Below the pieces are notes generated by a model. It did not search any database and was not told where the DNA came from. It saw only the letters and a program-made list of their open reading frames with translations. The translations under genes were made by a program, and so were the position numbers. A DNA stretch of 11,126 nt from Hydrogenophaga sp. (lineage in GTDB: Bacteria; Pseudomonadota; Gammaproteobacteria; Burkholderiales; Burkholderiaceae), in contig JALOSH010000037.1 in assembly GCA_025458545.1 (NCBI GenBank), positions 1-11,126 on the forward strand, written 5' to 3'. Of the stretch, positions 1-6,720 are shown in pieces. The first letter of the stretch is position 1. The number at the start of each line of letters is the position of its first letter.

Positions 1-654
1 AACCCCATGCCCTTCGACCTCGAAGGCATGTTGCGCGGCGTGGCCATGATCAACAAGGTGCCCCTGGTGCTGCTGGTCAACAAGGACGACCCGGCCAACA
101 CCATGAAGGCCTACGTCGACACGCTCAAGGCGCGCCCCGGCCAGCTGGCCTACGGATCGGGCCCGACCGGCACCACCACCCACATCACCGGCATGCTCTG
201 GGCCCGCACCGTGGGCGCCGAACTTCGCCATGTGCCCTACCGGGCCGGTTCCGAAGGCCTCCGCGATTTGCAGGCCGGGCGCCTGTCGCACCAGTTCGAC
301 GTGGCCGTGACGGCCATTCCCCAGGTCCAGTCGCAGGCGCTCAAGCCCCTGGCGGTCACCGGCCGACAGCGCCTGTCGGCCCTGCCCGACGTCCCCACCG
401 TGGCGGAACTCGGCTACCCCAACTTCACCGGCTACACCTGGAACTCGTTTGCCGCGCCGCGCAGCCTGCCCCAGCCGGCGGTGGATCGCTTCAACCAGGT
501 GGTGGCCGAGGTGTTGCAGGTGCCCGAAATCCGCCAGCGACTGGAAGGTTTCGGCTCGGAGTTCGGGCCGCCCATGAAGCCCGCCGATGTCGATGCTTTC
601 TATGCCGAGGAGCGAAAGGTGTGGATCCCGCTGGTGCGTGAGGCGAGCCGCTGA
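1..654 (+). CDS. Bug/TctC-family periplasmic solute-binding protein, C-terminal part (5' end outside window)
   Basis: The frame is open from base 1 (Asn-Pro precede the first Met) to TGA at 652-654, giving about 217 residues. Bug proteins are usually about 320 residues, so roughly the first 100, including the signal peptide, lie upstream. Family hallmarks are visible: the ligand-loop sequence AYGSGPTGTTTHITG, then HVPYRAGSEGLRDLQAGRL, then LKPLAVTGRQRLSALPDVPTVAELGYP, and a C-terminal helix ending in YAEERKVWIPLV. Known members are periplasmic receptors for small carboxylates and related organic acids, sometimes serving tripartite tricarboxylate transporters, but most are orphans. The ligand cannot be read from the sequence. 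No transporter gene follows, and the next genes are convergent. Family assignment is firm; substrate is unknown. Confidence 0.93.
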   Translation, partial: NPMPFDLEGMLRGVAMINKVPLVLLVNKDDPANTMKAYVDTLKARPGQLAYGSGPTGTTTHITGMLWARTVGAELRHVPYRAGSEGLRDLQAGRLSHQFDVAVTAIPQVQSQALKPLAVTGRQRLSALPDVPTVAELGYPNFTGYTWNSFAAPRSLPQPAVDRFNQVVAEVLQVPEIRQRLEGFGSEFGPPMKPADVDAFYAEERKVWIPLVREASR

Positions 655-933
655 ACACTCGGCCTTTTCAAGGCGCTGGCTCGCTCGTCGGGAGAGTTTG
701 AGGCAACTCGGGGTTCACGGGCATGAAGAACGCCGCGCTTGCTTCGAGCGAGGGGGCCGCGAGTCGTTGACCTGCCCCCTGCGGACATGGCCATCAAAAG
801 TGGACGTCCGGGGTCATGACGACCCGACGGGTTTTCGGGTCGATGGGGATTGAGCTGTATCGCCAGCGCGCGGACGAAGCAGATCGACAACCACTGGGTG
901 GTCCTGCCGGGCGGAACCCGCGCCACTGCACCG
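655..933. other. Gene-free convergent intergenic region with inverted repeats
   Basis: This stretch lies between the Bug gene (+) and the last gene of the haem operon (-). I see no credible coding frame: the open frames here lack plausible start signals and protein-like composition. It holds several short inverted repeats: 662-666/670-674 (GCCTT/AAGGC), 694-698/705-709 (GAGTT/AACTC), 751-757/774-780 (AGGGGGC/GCCCCCT), 820-827/835-842 (CGACCCGA/TCGGGTCG) and 890-894/898-902 (ACCAC/GTGGT). None is followed by a convincing T tract on either strand. Termination for both converging units probably occurs somewhere here, but the exact site is not evident. Confidence 0.6.
820..842. terminator. Possible bidirectional hairpin between convergent units
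   Basis: An 8-bp perfect stem, CGACCCGA/TCGGGTCG, with a 7-nt loop lies about 90 nt past the stop of the last haem-operon gene and 165 nt past the Bug stop. It is the strongest hairpin in the convergent gap. No run of T follows it on either strand, so it is not a canonical intrinsic terminator. It could be a Rho-linked or mRNA-end structure. Confidence 0.3.
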
Positions 934-1344
934 TCAGCGCGACTCACCCAGGTCAAGTCGCTCACACACCTGCCCGCTGCGCCGACACTGGCCGTCGTCG
1001 GCCAGCCAGGGATGGGCATGGCCGACACAGCCGGTCTGGCAGATCACGGTCTGGGCCTCGGGCGCGCCGTGGGCGTAGTCCGAAGGGGTGATCACACGCT
1101 CTGCGGCCGGGGGTCGCGTCACCGTGGCAGCCCCCAGGCCCCAGAACACGCTGGTGCGCAACAGCACCAGCTCGGCCCGCAGGCGAAGGTTCTCGGCCAA
1201 CAGGGCGGCCTCGCGTTGGGCGGCCGCTTGCAGCAGTTCGCTGCTGCGGCGTTGCAGGCCTCCGATCTGGCGCATGAGCACGCCATGTTCCATCACCAGC
1301 TCTGGCGGCGCATCACGCCGGGCAGGGAATGCAGGACGGTTCAC
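934..1344 (-). CDS. Small Cys4 protein with coiled-coil-like N-terminus, second paralogue of the hmu operon
   Basis: This is a 136-residue protein with a GTG start. The start is chosen because GGAG sits 6 nt upstream, although it overlaps the end of hmuV by 32 nt. Residues about 17-65 are rich in Leu, Ala, Gln, Arg and Glu in a heptad-like pattern (MRQIGGLQRRSSELLQAAAQ), which suggests an amphipathic helix or coiled coil. This is followed by LRTSVFWGL (about 62-70). The C-terminus carries TVICQTGC, 13 residues, then CRRSGQVCER: Cys at 102, 106, 120 and 127, with His109 and His111 between. No signal peptide or membrane span is seen, so it is probably cytoplasmic. It is clearly paralogous to the protein encoded at 2296-2715. 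The cysteines could bind zinc, an Fe-S cluster or haem iron, or be redox-active; the sequence does not decide. I recognise no named family. Position as the last gene of a haem-import operon suggests a role with HmuV or with incoming haem. Confidence 0.8.
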   Translation of the reverse strand: MNRPAFPARRDAPPELVMEHGVLMRQIGGLQRRSSELLQAAAQREAALLAENLRLRAELVLLRTSVFWGLGAATVTRPPAAERVITPSDYAHGAPEAQTVICQTGCVGHAHPWLADDGQCRRSGQVCERLDLGESR

Positions 1345-2299
1345 GCGGGACTCCGGTGTTGGATGCGCCGAGCGGGCCACCCACCAGCAGCTGCGGGCAG
1401 GCATCGGCGTCGTGCACGGCACGGGCCTGTACCTGCCAGACCTGCTGCAGCAGCGCGGGCGTGAGCACGCGGGCCGGTGGTCCGGTGGCGGCCAGCCGGC
1501 CCTGGTCCAGCACCCACACACGGTCGGCGTAGCGCAGCGCGAGGTTGAGGTCGTGCAGCACCGCCAGCACGCCCACGCCCTGTTCGCGCGCCCAGCGGCG
1601 CACGGTGGCCAGGGTTTCGTGCTGGTGGCGCAGGTCCAGCGCGGCGGTGGGCTCGTCCAGCAGCAGCCAGCGTGGCCGCCCGTCGGGCAAGGAGTGCCAG
1701 ATCTGGGCCAGCACGCGCGCCAGTTGCGCCCGCGCTCGTTCGCCGCCGCTGAGGCTGTTGATGTCGCGCCCGGCCAGGTGGCTGACGTCGGTCAGCGCCA
1801 TCGCCGCGCGCACGATGCCGGCTTCGTCCCGTGTGGGCTTGAGGCGGTGCGGGTAACGGCCCAGTTCCACCACATCCTGCACGGTGAAGTCGAAGGCCAC
1901 GCCGCTGTCCTGCGGCAGCACGGCGCGCTCCAGCGCCAGGACGTCGGGGGCGATGCCGGCCAGCGACCGTTCGCCCAGCCAGACCTGCCCTTCGCCGGGC
2001 CTGAGCAAACCGGCCAGCACCGACAGCAGGGTGGACTTGCCCGCCCCGTTGGGACCGAGCACGGCACCCACCTCGCCGGGTCGCAGGGTCAGGCTCACCG
2101 AGTCGAGCAGACGGCTGCTGCCGATGCACACCCCGGTGCCTTCGGCGCGCAACGACGGCGCGCCAGCGGCCGGGCGATCCGGCGCGGGCCGCTGCTCGGG
2201 CTCAGGTTCGGCCTCGGCGTCGAGCCAGGGCGGCTGCTCGCCGGGACCGCTGTGGGACCAAGCTTCGCGCCATTCGGGATCGCGCAGACGGGCGTTCAT
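1313..2299 (-). CDS. hmuV: Haem ABC importer ATP-binding protein HmuV
   Basis: This 328-residue ATPase powers haem import through HmuU. The ABC motifs are complete and in order: Walker A GPNGAGKST (82-90), Q-loop at Q130, signature LSGGE (183-187), Walker B WLLLDEP (211-217) and H-loop His249 in AVLHDLNLALRYADR. The run QDVVELGRYPH and the ending VWQVQARAVHDADA are typical of HmuV/BhuV haem importers rather than siderophore ATPases. The ATG overlaps the upstream TGA as ATGA, with GAGGGG 5 nt before it, so the start is well supported. This leaves an unusual extension of about 50 residues before the ABC fold (LRDPEWREAW, then a Pro/Glu/Asp-rich linker); usual HmuV proteins are about 260 residues. 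It is flanked on both sides by paralogous Cys4 protein genes, each overlapping it. Confidence 0.95.
   Translation of the reverse strand: MNARLRDPEWREAWSHSGPGEQPPWLDAEAEPEPEQRPAPDRPAAGAPSLRAEGTGVCIGSSRLLDSVSLTLRPGEVGAVLGPNGAGKSTLLSVLAGLLRPGEGQVWLGERSLAGIAPDVLALERAVLPQDSGVAFDFTVQDVVELGRYPHRLKPTRDEAGIVRAAMALTDVSHLAGRDINSLSGGERARAQLARVLAQIWHSLPDGRPRWLLLDEPTAALDLRHQHETLATVRRWAREQGVGVLAVLHDLNLALRYADRVWVLDQGRLAATGPPARVLTPALLQQVWQVQARAVHDADACPQLLVGGPLGASNTGVPREPSCIPCPA
1351..1354 (-). promoter_or_regulatory. Ribosome binding site deciding the GTG start of the 136-residue Cys4 protein
   Basis: GGAG on the minus strand, 6 nt before GTG at 1344-1342, lies inside the 3' end of hmuV. It supports reinitiation or coupled translation of the downstream gene and makes the longer in-frame extension, which would run deep into hmuV, unnecessary. 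Confidence 0.6.
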
Positions 2300-2715
2300 G
2301 CCGACCCCTCGCCCCCGGTGCGGTCACAGACCTGGCCGGTGCGGCGGCACTGTTCACCTTCGCGCCAGTGGTCGGCGTCCTGTTCGCAACCCGTGCGGCA
2401 GATCACCTGGTGAGCCTGCGGGAACAGGCGACTGGCCCAGGGCGCTGCTTCGACCGGGTCGGCCAGCGGCCGTGCCGGCAGTCCCGGAAAAAACCCCCAG
2501 TCGATGCGCGCACGCAAGACCAGCAGACGGGCGCTCTGGCGCAGCAGCTGGTCCTGCCAGTGCAGCAGGTCGCAGCGCTGGCGGCGCAGGACGTCGGCCA
2601 CCTCGGCCTGTCGCTCGGTGTGCCGTTGCAGCGCGCGCAGCACGGCGGCGGCGTCGGGGCCGTGGCGGGCAGCTTCGCCCGCAGGCGTAGCAGCAGCAGA
2701 AGGCAGTGTGTTCAC
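2296..2715 (-). CDS. Small Cys4 protein with coiled-coil-like N-terminus, first paralogue, between hmuU and hmuV
   Basis: This 139-residue protein starts at GTG 2715, overlapping the hmuU TGA (GTGA), and its own TGA overlaps the hmuV ATG (ATGA), so it is tightly coupled to both. Residues about 22-70 are helical-looking and rich in Leu, Arg and Gln (VLRALQRHTERQAEVADVLR). The motif LRARIDWGF follows at 68-75. The C-terminus has QVICRTGC, 12 residues including HW, then CRRTGQVCDR: Cys at 106, 110, 123 and 130. Motif order and spacing match the protein at 934-1344 along the whole length, so the two arose by duplication. A further Cys48 lies in the helical part. No signal peptide or transmembrane helix is visible. 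The function is unknown; a metal-, cluster- or haem-binding accessory of the HmuUV importer is an inference from context. The gene is easy to miss because it starts with GTG. Confidence 0.85.
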   Translation of the reverse strand: MNTLPSAAATPAGEAARHGPDAAAVLRALQRHTERQAEVADVLRRQRCDLLHWQDQLLRQSARLLVLRARIDWGFFPGLPARPLADPVEAAPWASRLFPQAHQVICRTGCEQDADHWREGEQCRRTGQVCDRTGGEGSA

Positions 2716-3803
2716 AGTCGTCTCCCGTGGGCGCCCCGCAGCAGGAGCAGGAAGAAGGGCACACCCACCAGCGCGGTGAGCACGCCCAGCGGCAGCTCGG
2801 CCGGGGCGGCCACGGTGCGAGCCACCGCGTCGGCCGCCAGCACCAGGCTGGCGCCCAGCAGGGCCGATCCGGGCAGCACCCAGCGGTGGTCCGGCCCGGC
2901 CAGCAGGCGCACCATGTGCGGCGCCACCAGGCCAATGAAGCCGATGATGCCGGTGGTGGCCGTGACGGCACCGACCGCCAGTGCGGTGACCACGATCACG
3001 CGGCGTTTGATGCGCTCCACCGGCACGCCCAGCAGCACCGCCTGCGACTCGCCCAGCGCCAGCGCGTTGAGCGTGCGCGCCAGCGGCAAACCCAGGGCCA
3101 GGGCCAGCACACACAGCGCCGCCACCAGCTGCACCGCGCTCCAGCGCGCGCCGCCCAGGCTGCCCAGCAACCAGAACTGCAGGCTGCGCAACTGCTCGTC
3201 GCTGGCCATAAAGCTCAGCAGGCCCAGGCCCGCACCGGCCAGCGCGTTGATCGCAATCCCCGCCAGCAGCATCAGCCCCACGCGGGTGCCGCCCTCGCCG
3301 CGCGAGAGTGCGTAGATCAGCGCCGTCACGGCCAGGCCGCCGCCGAAGGCCATGAGCACCAACGTCCAGCTGCCCAGGGCGCGCGGCAGGTCGGGGAACC
3401 AGACGGCGCCCAGCACGATCGTCACGCCTGCGGCCAGCGCCGCGCCGCTGCTCACGCCGATCAGGCCGGGATCGGCCAGCGGGTTGCGGAACAGCCCCTG
3501 CATCAGCGCGCCGGCCATGCCCAGCGCGGCGCCGGCACACAGCCCCAGCAGCAGGCGTGGCAGGCGGATGTTGAAGAACACCAGCTCGGCCGCACCACGC
3601 TCGGCCCCGCCCTGCCAGGCGGCCACAAACACGCCGGGCAGATCGCGCAAGGGCAGACCGTAGGCGCCCTGACCGGCCGAAAACACGAGCACACCCGCCA
3701 GCACCAGGCCCAGCACCAGTAACAGGCGGGGACCGGCGATACGCGCGCTCATCCCGGCTGGGCGGGCGCGCAGAACCGGGGCCTGACCGATGGTCACGCT
3801 CAC
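2712..3803 (-). CDS. hmuU: Haem ABC importer permease HmuU (FecCD family)
   Basis: This inner-membrane permease of about 363 residues forms the channel for periplasmic haem delivered by HmuT. Hydrophobic segments run throughout, as expected for the roughly ten-helix FecCD/BtuC fold. Family blocks are clear: RLPRLLLGLCAGAALGMAG followed by MQGLFRNPLADPGLIGVSSG near the N-terminus, then GFIGLVAPHMVRLLAGPDHR and ADAVARTVAAPAELPLGVLT near the C-terminus. The GTG at 3803 is chosen because AGGG lies 7 nt upstream. The frame is open back to another GTG at 3830, and a GTG at 3797 and an ATG at 3752 are alternatives. The stop overlaps the GTG of the next gene. About 60 nt separate it from hmuT. Confidence 0.95.
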   Translation of the reverse strand: MSVTIGQAPVLRARPAGMSARIAGPRLLLVLGLVLAGVLVFSAGQGAYGLPLRDLPGVFVAAWQGGAERGAAELVFFNIRLPRLLLGLCAGAALGMAGALMQGLFRNPLADPGLIGVSSGAALAAGVTIVLGAVWFPDLPRALGSWTLVLMAFGGGLAVTALIYALSRGEGGTRVGLMLLAGIAINALAGAGLGLLSFMASDEQLRSLQFWLLGSLGGARWSAVQLVAALCVLALALGLPLARTLNALALGESQAVLLGVPVERIKRRVIVVTALAVGAVTATTGIIGFIGLVAPHMVRLLAGPDHRWVLPGSALLGASLVLAADAVARTVAAPAELPLGVLTALVGVPFFLLLLRGAHGRRL

Positions 3804-3864
3804 TGCACTACCCTGCGTGCCGCGCACCACGGGGCCAAGTGGCTTCGAAGCGGACGCGCGGTGC

Positions 3865-4836
3865 TCATGCCACCACCACCTGCTGGTGCAGTTGCTCGAT
3901 CACTTCCGGCAAACGTGGGCCAAAGCCCAGCAGCGCCAGGGCATCGGGCGCCAGCAGCGTACGCCCGCTGGCGCGCTGCCGGAAGGCGGGGGTCAGCGCG
4001 ACTTCGGGGCGTTGCCAGAACTTTTCCGGTCCACCCATGGCGCCGAGCCCCTGGGCGGTCATGAGGATCAGGTCCGGCGCTGCGGCGGCCATGGCCTCGG
4101 CCGTCATCGGCCGGTAACCCTTGAAGCCCGAGAGCACGTTCTTGGCCCCCATGAAGCGGATCACCGCATCGGCGGCTGTGGCCTCACCCGAGACCAGCGG
4201 GCTGCCGGTGTGCGAAAGCACGAACAACACCCGGGGCGGGTTGGCCGGCGTCTTCTGGCGCACCTTGGCCTGCACAGCGGCCCAGCGCTTGTCGAGTCGG
4301 TCCTGCAGCGCACGCGCAGCGGCTTCGAGCCCGGTGGCACGTCCCACGGCGGCGACCTTGCGGCGGAGCTCATCCCAGCTGTGGTCGGATGCCACCAGCT
4401 CGACCCGAACACCGGCGCTGCGGATCTGGTCCAGCACCACCGGGGGACCGGCGTCGGTGCCGGCCACCAGTGCGTCGGGCCGCAGGGCGAGCAAGCCCTC
4501 GGCAGAGAGCTGACGCATGTAGCCGACCTTGGGCGTCTTCTGCGCGGCTTCGGGAAACAGACTGGTGGTGTCGGTGCCCACCAGCAGGTCCTGCGCGCCC
4601 AGCGCGTAGACCACCTCGGTGATGCCGCCGCCAGCCGTGACCAGGCGCGGGCGGCGTTCAGCGCCCGGCGCCCGCTGGCTGGCAGCAGGGGCAGTCTGGC
4701 ACCACGAAGGCCTGCCAGCGGCGAGCAGCGCCGAGCCAGCCAGGCAAACGAGCGCCTGCCGCCTGGGCACGCTGGCGCAGCAGGCGCTCGCGGGCGGTGA
4801 GGCGGGGTGAAGGGGGTGTGACTGCGTTGAATCCAT
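3865..4836 (-). CDS. hmuT: Periplasmic haem-binding protein HmuT
   Basis: This 323-residue protein captures haem in the periplasm and hands it to HmuUV. The N-terminus holds twin arginines and a hydrophobic stretch (RRQALVCLAGSALLAA), consistent with a Sec or possibly Tat signal peptide. The mature part begins near PRLVTAGGGITEVVYALGA, as in class III binding proteins. The block VGYMRQLSAEGLLALRPD contains Tyr106, which matches the axial haem ligand described for ShuT/HmuT/PhuT. A second block, GFKGYRPMTAEAM, and the C-terminal LLGFGPRLPEVIEQL also fit the family. The ATG at 4836 is used; its ribosome site is weak. A GTG at 4770, just before the signal peptide, is an alternative, and the frame extends up to a TTG at 4920. 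The gap from the hmuS stop is 64 nt. Confidence 0.94.
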   Translation of the reverse strand: MDSTQSHPLHPASPPASACCASVPRRQALVCLAGSALLAAGRPSWCQTAPAASQRAPGAERRPRLVTAGGGITEVVYALGAQDLLVGTDTTSLFPEAAQKTPKVGYMRQLSAEGLLALRPDALVAGTDAGPPVVLDQIRSAGVRVELVASDHSWDELRRKVAAVGRATGLEAAARALQDRLDKRWAAVQAKVRQKTPANPPRVLFVLSHTGSPLVSGEATAADAVIRFMGAKNVLSGFKGYRPMTAEAMAAAAPDLILMTAQGLGAMGGPEKFWQRPEVALTPAFRQRASGRTLLAPDALALLGFGPRLPEVIEQLHQQVVVA

Positions 4837-4900
4837 GGTGATGTGGCCGGGTTGGCATGGGGGCGGTCGGCCAAGCCGACGGGTATGGAACTGGGGGTGT

Positions 4901-5980
4901 TCAGGCCGGCAGGGCTTCAACGCCGGCCTCGCGCAGCGGCGCCAGCAGATCGCGCCAGCCCTGCAGCTCGGGCTGGCCGGGTTTTCGGGCGCCGAAGAAC
5001 ATGGCCATGAGCTCGCCGTCGGCGTCGAACACCTCCAGCGAGGTCACGGTGCCGTGGTCGCCAGGTTTCTCGACCACCCAGGCGCTGTCGATCAGGTCTT
5101 CGCGAAGGTGTAGGTTGAAGCCGGGGTCGAGCACGTTGAGCCAGCGCATGCCCCGCACGTCCATGGGCTCGACGCGCTGCACCGGCCCGGTGTGGATCTG
5201 GATGCAGCCAGGACTGCCGACGAACACCATGATGGCCGTGCCGTCCAGCGCCGCGCCCTGCAGCATCTGTTGCACCGCCTCGGGCACGACCCGCCGGGTG
5301 TACCGGCCTTGCGCAAGCTCAAACGCCCGCCGCCGGTCCAGTCCGTGGCGGCGCAACAGGCCGAAGAACTGATGCGTGTCGGTCATGGCGGCCCAGTCCG
5401 CCAGAAAGGAGGTGGCATCCACTGCGGCACTCGTGTCGGGTTCGGTCTTGGACGCAGGCGCCTCGAACACCAGTTCGCGCGCGGGATCGATCCAGGCGGT
5501 GGTGTGCTGCGACCAGGCGATCAGATCGGTGCGGGAGCGCGGGTAGATCTTGTGCACCGCCGTGCCGTCGCGGTCGTAGAACTGGAGGCTGGTCTGCATG
5601 GGATCGGTCAGCCCATCGGGCGCTTCGCTGACCGCAAAACCGGCATGCCAGCGGTCGAAGAACAGACGCAAGTCGATGTCCTCGCCCAGCGCCAGACCCA
5701 CATGGCCATTGGCCGAGAGCTTCTGGTAGACGCCGGTCTTCTCGTGCACCGTGCTGTTGTTGCGCGTCAGCCCCATCAGCGAACCGCAGGGCTCCAGCGC
5801 TTGCAGCAGGGCCAGCCAATCGGGCTTGAGCGGCAAGGCGCGCAGCGGTTGCCCGTGCACACCGGTGTGGGCGGCCACGGCAGCGCCTTCGCTCAGCCCG
5901 ATGGCGTGGGCCGCTTCGCGCGCACGCAGACCCCGCGCTCGGGCTTGGGCAAATCCTTCGCGGATGTCGACAGCCTTCAT
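4901..5980 (-). CDS. hmuS: Haem-handling/haem-degrading factor HmuS (HemS/ChuS/PhuS family)
   Basis: This 359-residue cytoplasmic protein accepts imported haem. Homologues act as haem chaperones or as haem-degrading enzymes; which applies here cannot be told. The duplicated HemS fold is evident: N-terminal half with GSLMGLTRNNSTVHEKTGVY and LRLFFDRWHAGFAV, C-terminal half with GPVQRVEPMDVRGMRWLNVL and FNLHLRED. His203 in TDTHQFFGLLRRHG corresponds to the haem-ligating histidine of HemS/ChuS/PhuS. The ATG at 5980 is firmly placed: GGAGG lies 7 nt upstream (5988-5992), and the ATG overlaps the upstream gene's TGA as ATGA. The longer open frame upstream is not protein-like. Length is normal for the family. 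Confidence 0.95.
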   Translation of the reverse strand: MKAVDIREGFAQARARGLRAREAAHAIGLSEGAAVAAHTGVHGQPLRALPLKPDWLALLQALEPCGSLMGLTRNNSTVHEKTGVYQKLSANGHVGLALGEDIDLRLFFDRWHAGFAVSEAPDGLTDPMQTSLQFYDRDGTAVHKIYPRSRTDLIAWSQHTTAWIDPARELVFEAPASKTEPDTSAAVDATSFLADWAAMTDTHQFFGLLRRHGLDRRRAFELAQGRYTRRVVPEAVQQMLQGAALDGTAIMVFVGSPGCIQIHTGPVQRVEPMDVRGMRWLNVLDPGFNLHLREDLIDSAWVVEKPGDHGTVTSLEVFDADGELMAMFFGARKPGQPELQGWRDLLAPLREAGVEALPA

Positions 5981-6288
5981 TGCACAGCCTCCGGTGATCC
6001 GTGCCAGAGGCTGTTGGGGATGCCCGGCTGCAGGGCGGGCACATTCTTTTCGATTTCCAGTTGCCAGCGGGTGCGCAGGTTGGACAGCATGCTCTTCATA
6101 GGCGCCGACAGTTCCGGATGACCGGACAGGAAGAACAGGTTGGACACCACTTTCTTGGCCATCAGCGGCCGGTGGGCGCAATCGGGTGCGGACTGGGCAT
6201 AGCCCGTCAGCAGCGCTAGGGTGCCGGCCATCAAGGCCTCGACCGTGGGCATGGCGTATTCGTCATCTAAACATGGGCCGTTGTGCAT
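5977..6288 (-). CDS. Small protein of unknown function, translationally coupled to hmuS
   Basis: This 103-residue protein's TGA overlaps the hmuS ATG (ATGA). It is soluble-looking, with a helical core: PTVEALMAGTLALLTGYAQ (about 14-32), then CAHRPLMAKKVVSNLFFLSG (about 37-56) and a Trp-containing helix, LRTRWQLEIEKNVP. There is no signal peptide or clear transmembrane span. The start at 6288 has a weak GGAA 5 nt upstream; the in-frame ATG at 6252 is possible but has a poorer site. Codon use and third-position GC match its neighbours, and the overlap argues it is real. It is not HemP, which is shorter and has a different signature. I do not recognise a named domain. Its place directly before hmuS suggests a role in haem or iron handling. 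Confidence 0.75.
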   Translation of the reverse strand: MHNGPCLDDEYAMPTVEALMAGTLALLTGYAQSAPDCAHRPLMAKKVVSNLFFLSGHPELSAPMKSMLSNLRTRWQLEIEKNVPALQPGIPNSLWHGSPEAVQ

Positions 6289-6329
6289 GGTGTTTCCAGG
6301 GTGGTGGTGGATGGCGGTGTTGGTGGTGC

Positions 6330-6691
6330 TCAGGCCGGCAGTTGCTCGGTCAACCGTTCTTCAGCGCTGGCGTCGGGGCCCGGTGCCCCTCTTCCCGGTG
6401 GTGGTTTCGTCTGCCCAGATCCGCGCAGCCCGGGATGCGGGCGCGGGCAAGCCCCGCCACGCACCCGTCTGCGAAAGGCGCCGCTCGTACAGATGGAGTT
6501 CCTGCAAGGGCCGGATGCTGTGGACGTATCCGCCGAGCCTTTGCGCGACCGCCCGTGTTCGGCCAGGAACAGGCGGGGGCTGGCCTCCGGCTGGACGTTT
6601 TGGACGGCCTGCCCAGGCGCAAGGTTTGCGGGCGGACCGGGAACGCCTGGCAGACCGCCTGCACGGCCTCCAGATGGTCGGGAGTGCTCAT
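6330..6691 (-). pseudogene. Small operon gene apparently broken by three frameshifts, product unknown
   Basis: An ATG at 6691 sits 6 nt after a perfect GAGGAG site and 29 nt after the receptor stop, and opens MSTPDHLEAVQAVCQAFPVR. Read straight on, the frame turns into Arg/Pro-rich nonsense and stops at 6350. Protein-like text with high third-position GC continues in other frames: QAVQNVQPEASPRLFLAEHG (codons from about 6611), then VAQRLGGYVHSIRPLQELHL and ERRLSQTGAWRG (from about 6549), then DASAEERLTEQLPA ending at TGA 6330-6332 (from about 6374). Joining these needs two shifts equivalent to 1-nt losses (about 6611-6622 and 6549-6557) and one 1-nt gain in a CCCC run (about 6374-6378). The restored protein would be about 120 residues, lacks a signal peptide, and resembles no family I know. 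Sequencing error is the alternative to real decay. Confidence 0.6.
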
Positions 6692-6697
6692 TTGGTG

Positions 6698-6703
6698 CTC
6701 CTC
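6698..6703 (-). promoter_or_regulatory. Strong ribosome binding site of the frameshifted gene
   Basis: GAGGAG on the minus strand, 6 nt before the ATG at 6691, is one of the best ribosome sites in the window. It is the main reason to think a genuine gene stood between the receptor and the 103-residue protein. Confidence 0.6.
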
Positions 6704-6720
6704 ATGCGGCGACGCGCTGC

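Noticed and set aside
1345..1521. Longer N-terminus for the 136-residue Cys4 protein
   Set aside because: The extra residues overlap hmuV, are Pro/Arg/Cys-rich and unlike the paralogue. GGAG before the GTG at 1344 gives a better start that matches the paralogue's length.
1088..2413. 441-residue open frame on the plus strand
   Set aside because: It is antisense to hmuV and both Cys4 genes, with low-complexity Arg/Ser/Gln/His composition and no ribosome site or family signature.
4837..4920. Longer HmuT starting at TTG 4920
   Set aside because: It would put about 28 Pro/His/Arg-rich residues before the signal peptide and overlap hmuS, with no ribosome site.
5981..6181. Longer HmuS N-terminus
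   Set aside because: The extra 67 residues are antisense-like text over the 103-residue gene. GGAGG and the ATGA overlap fix the start at 5980.
6295..6330. GGT/CCA-rich run as a tandem repeat
   Set aside because: The triplets are irregular and short (about 30 nt), lying in the gap before the 103-residue gene. It looks like simple composition rather than a functional repeat.
6330..6691. Programmed ribosomal frameshifting to express the broken gene
   Set aside because: Three separate shifts would be needed, and I see no slippery heptamer with a downstream structure at these points. Mutation or sequence error is simpler.
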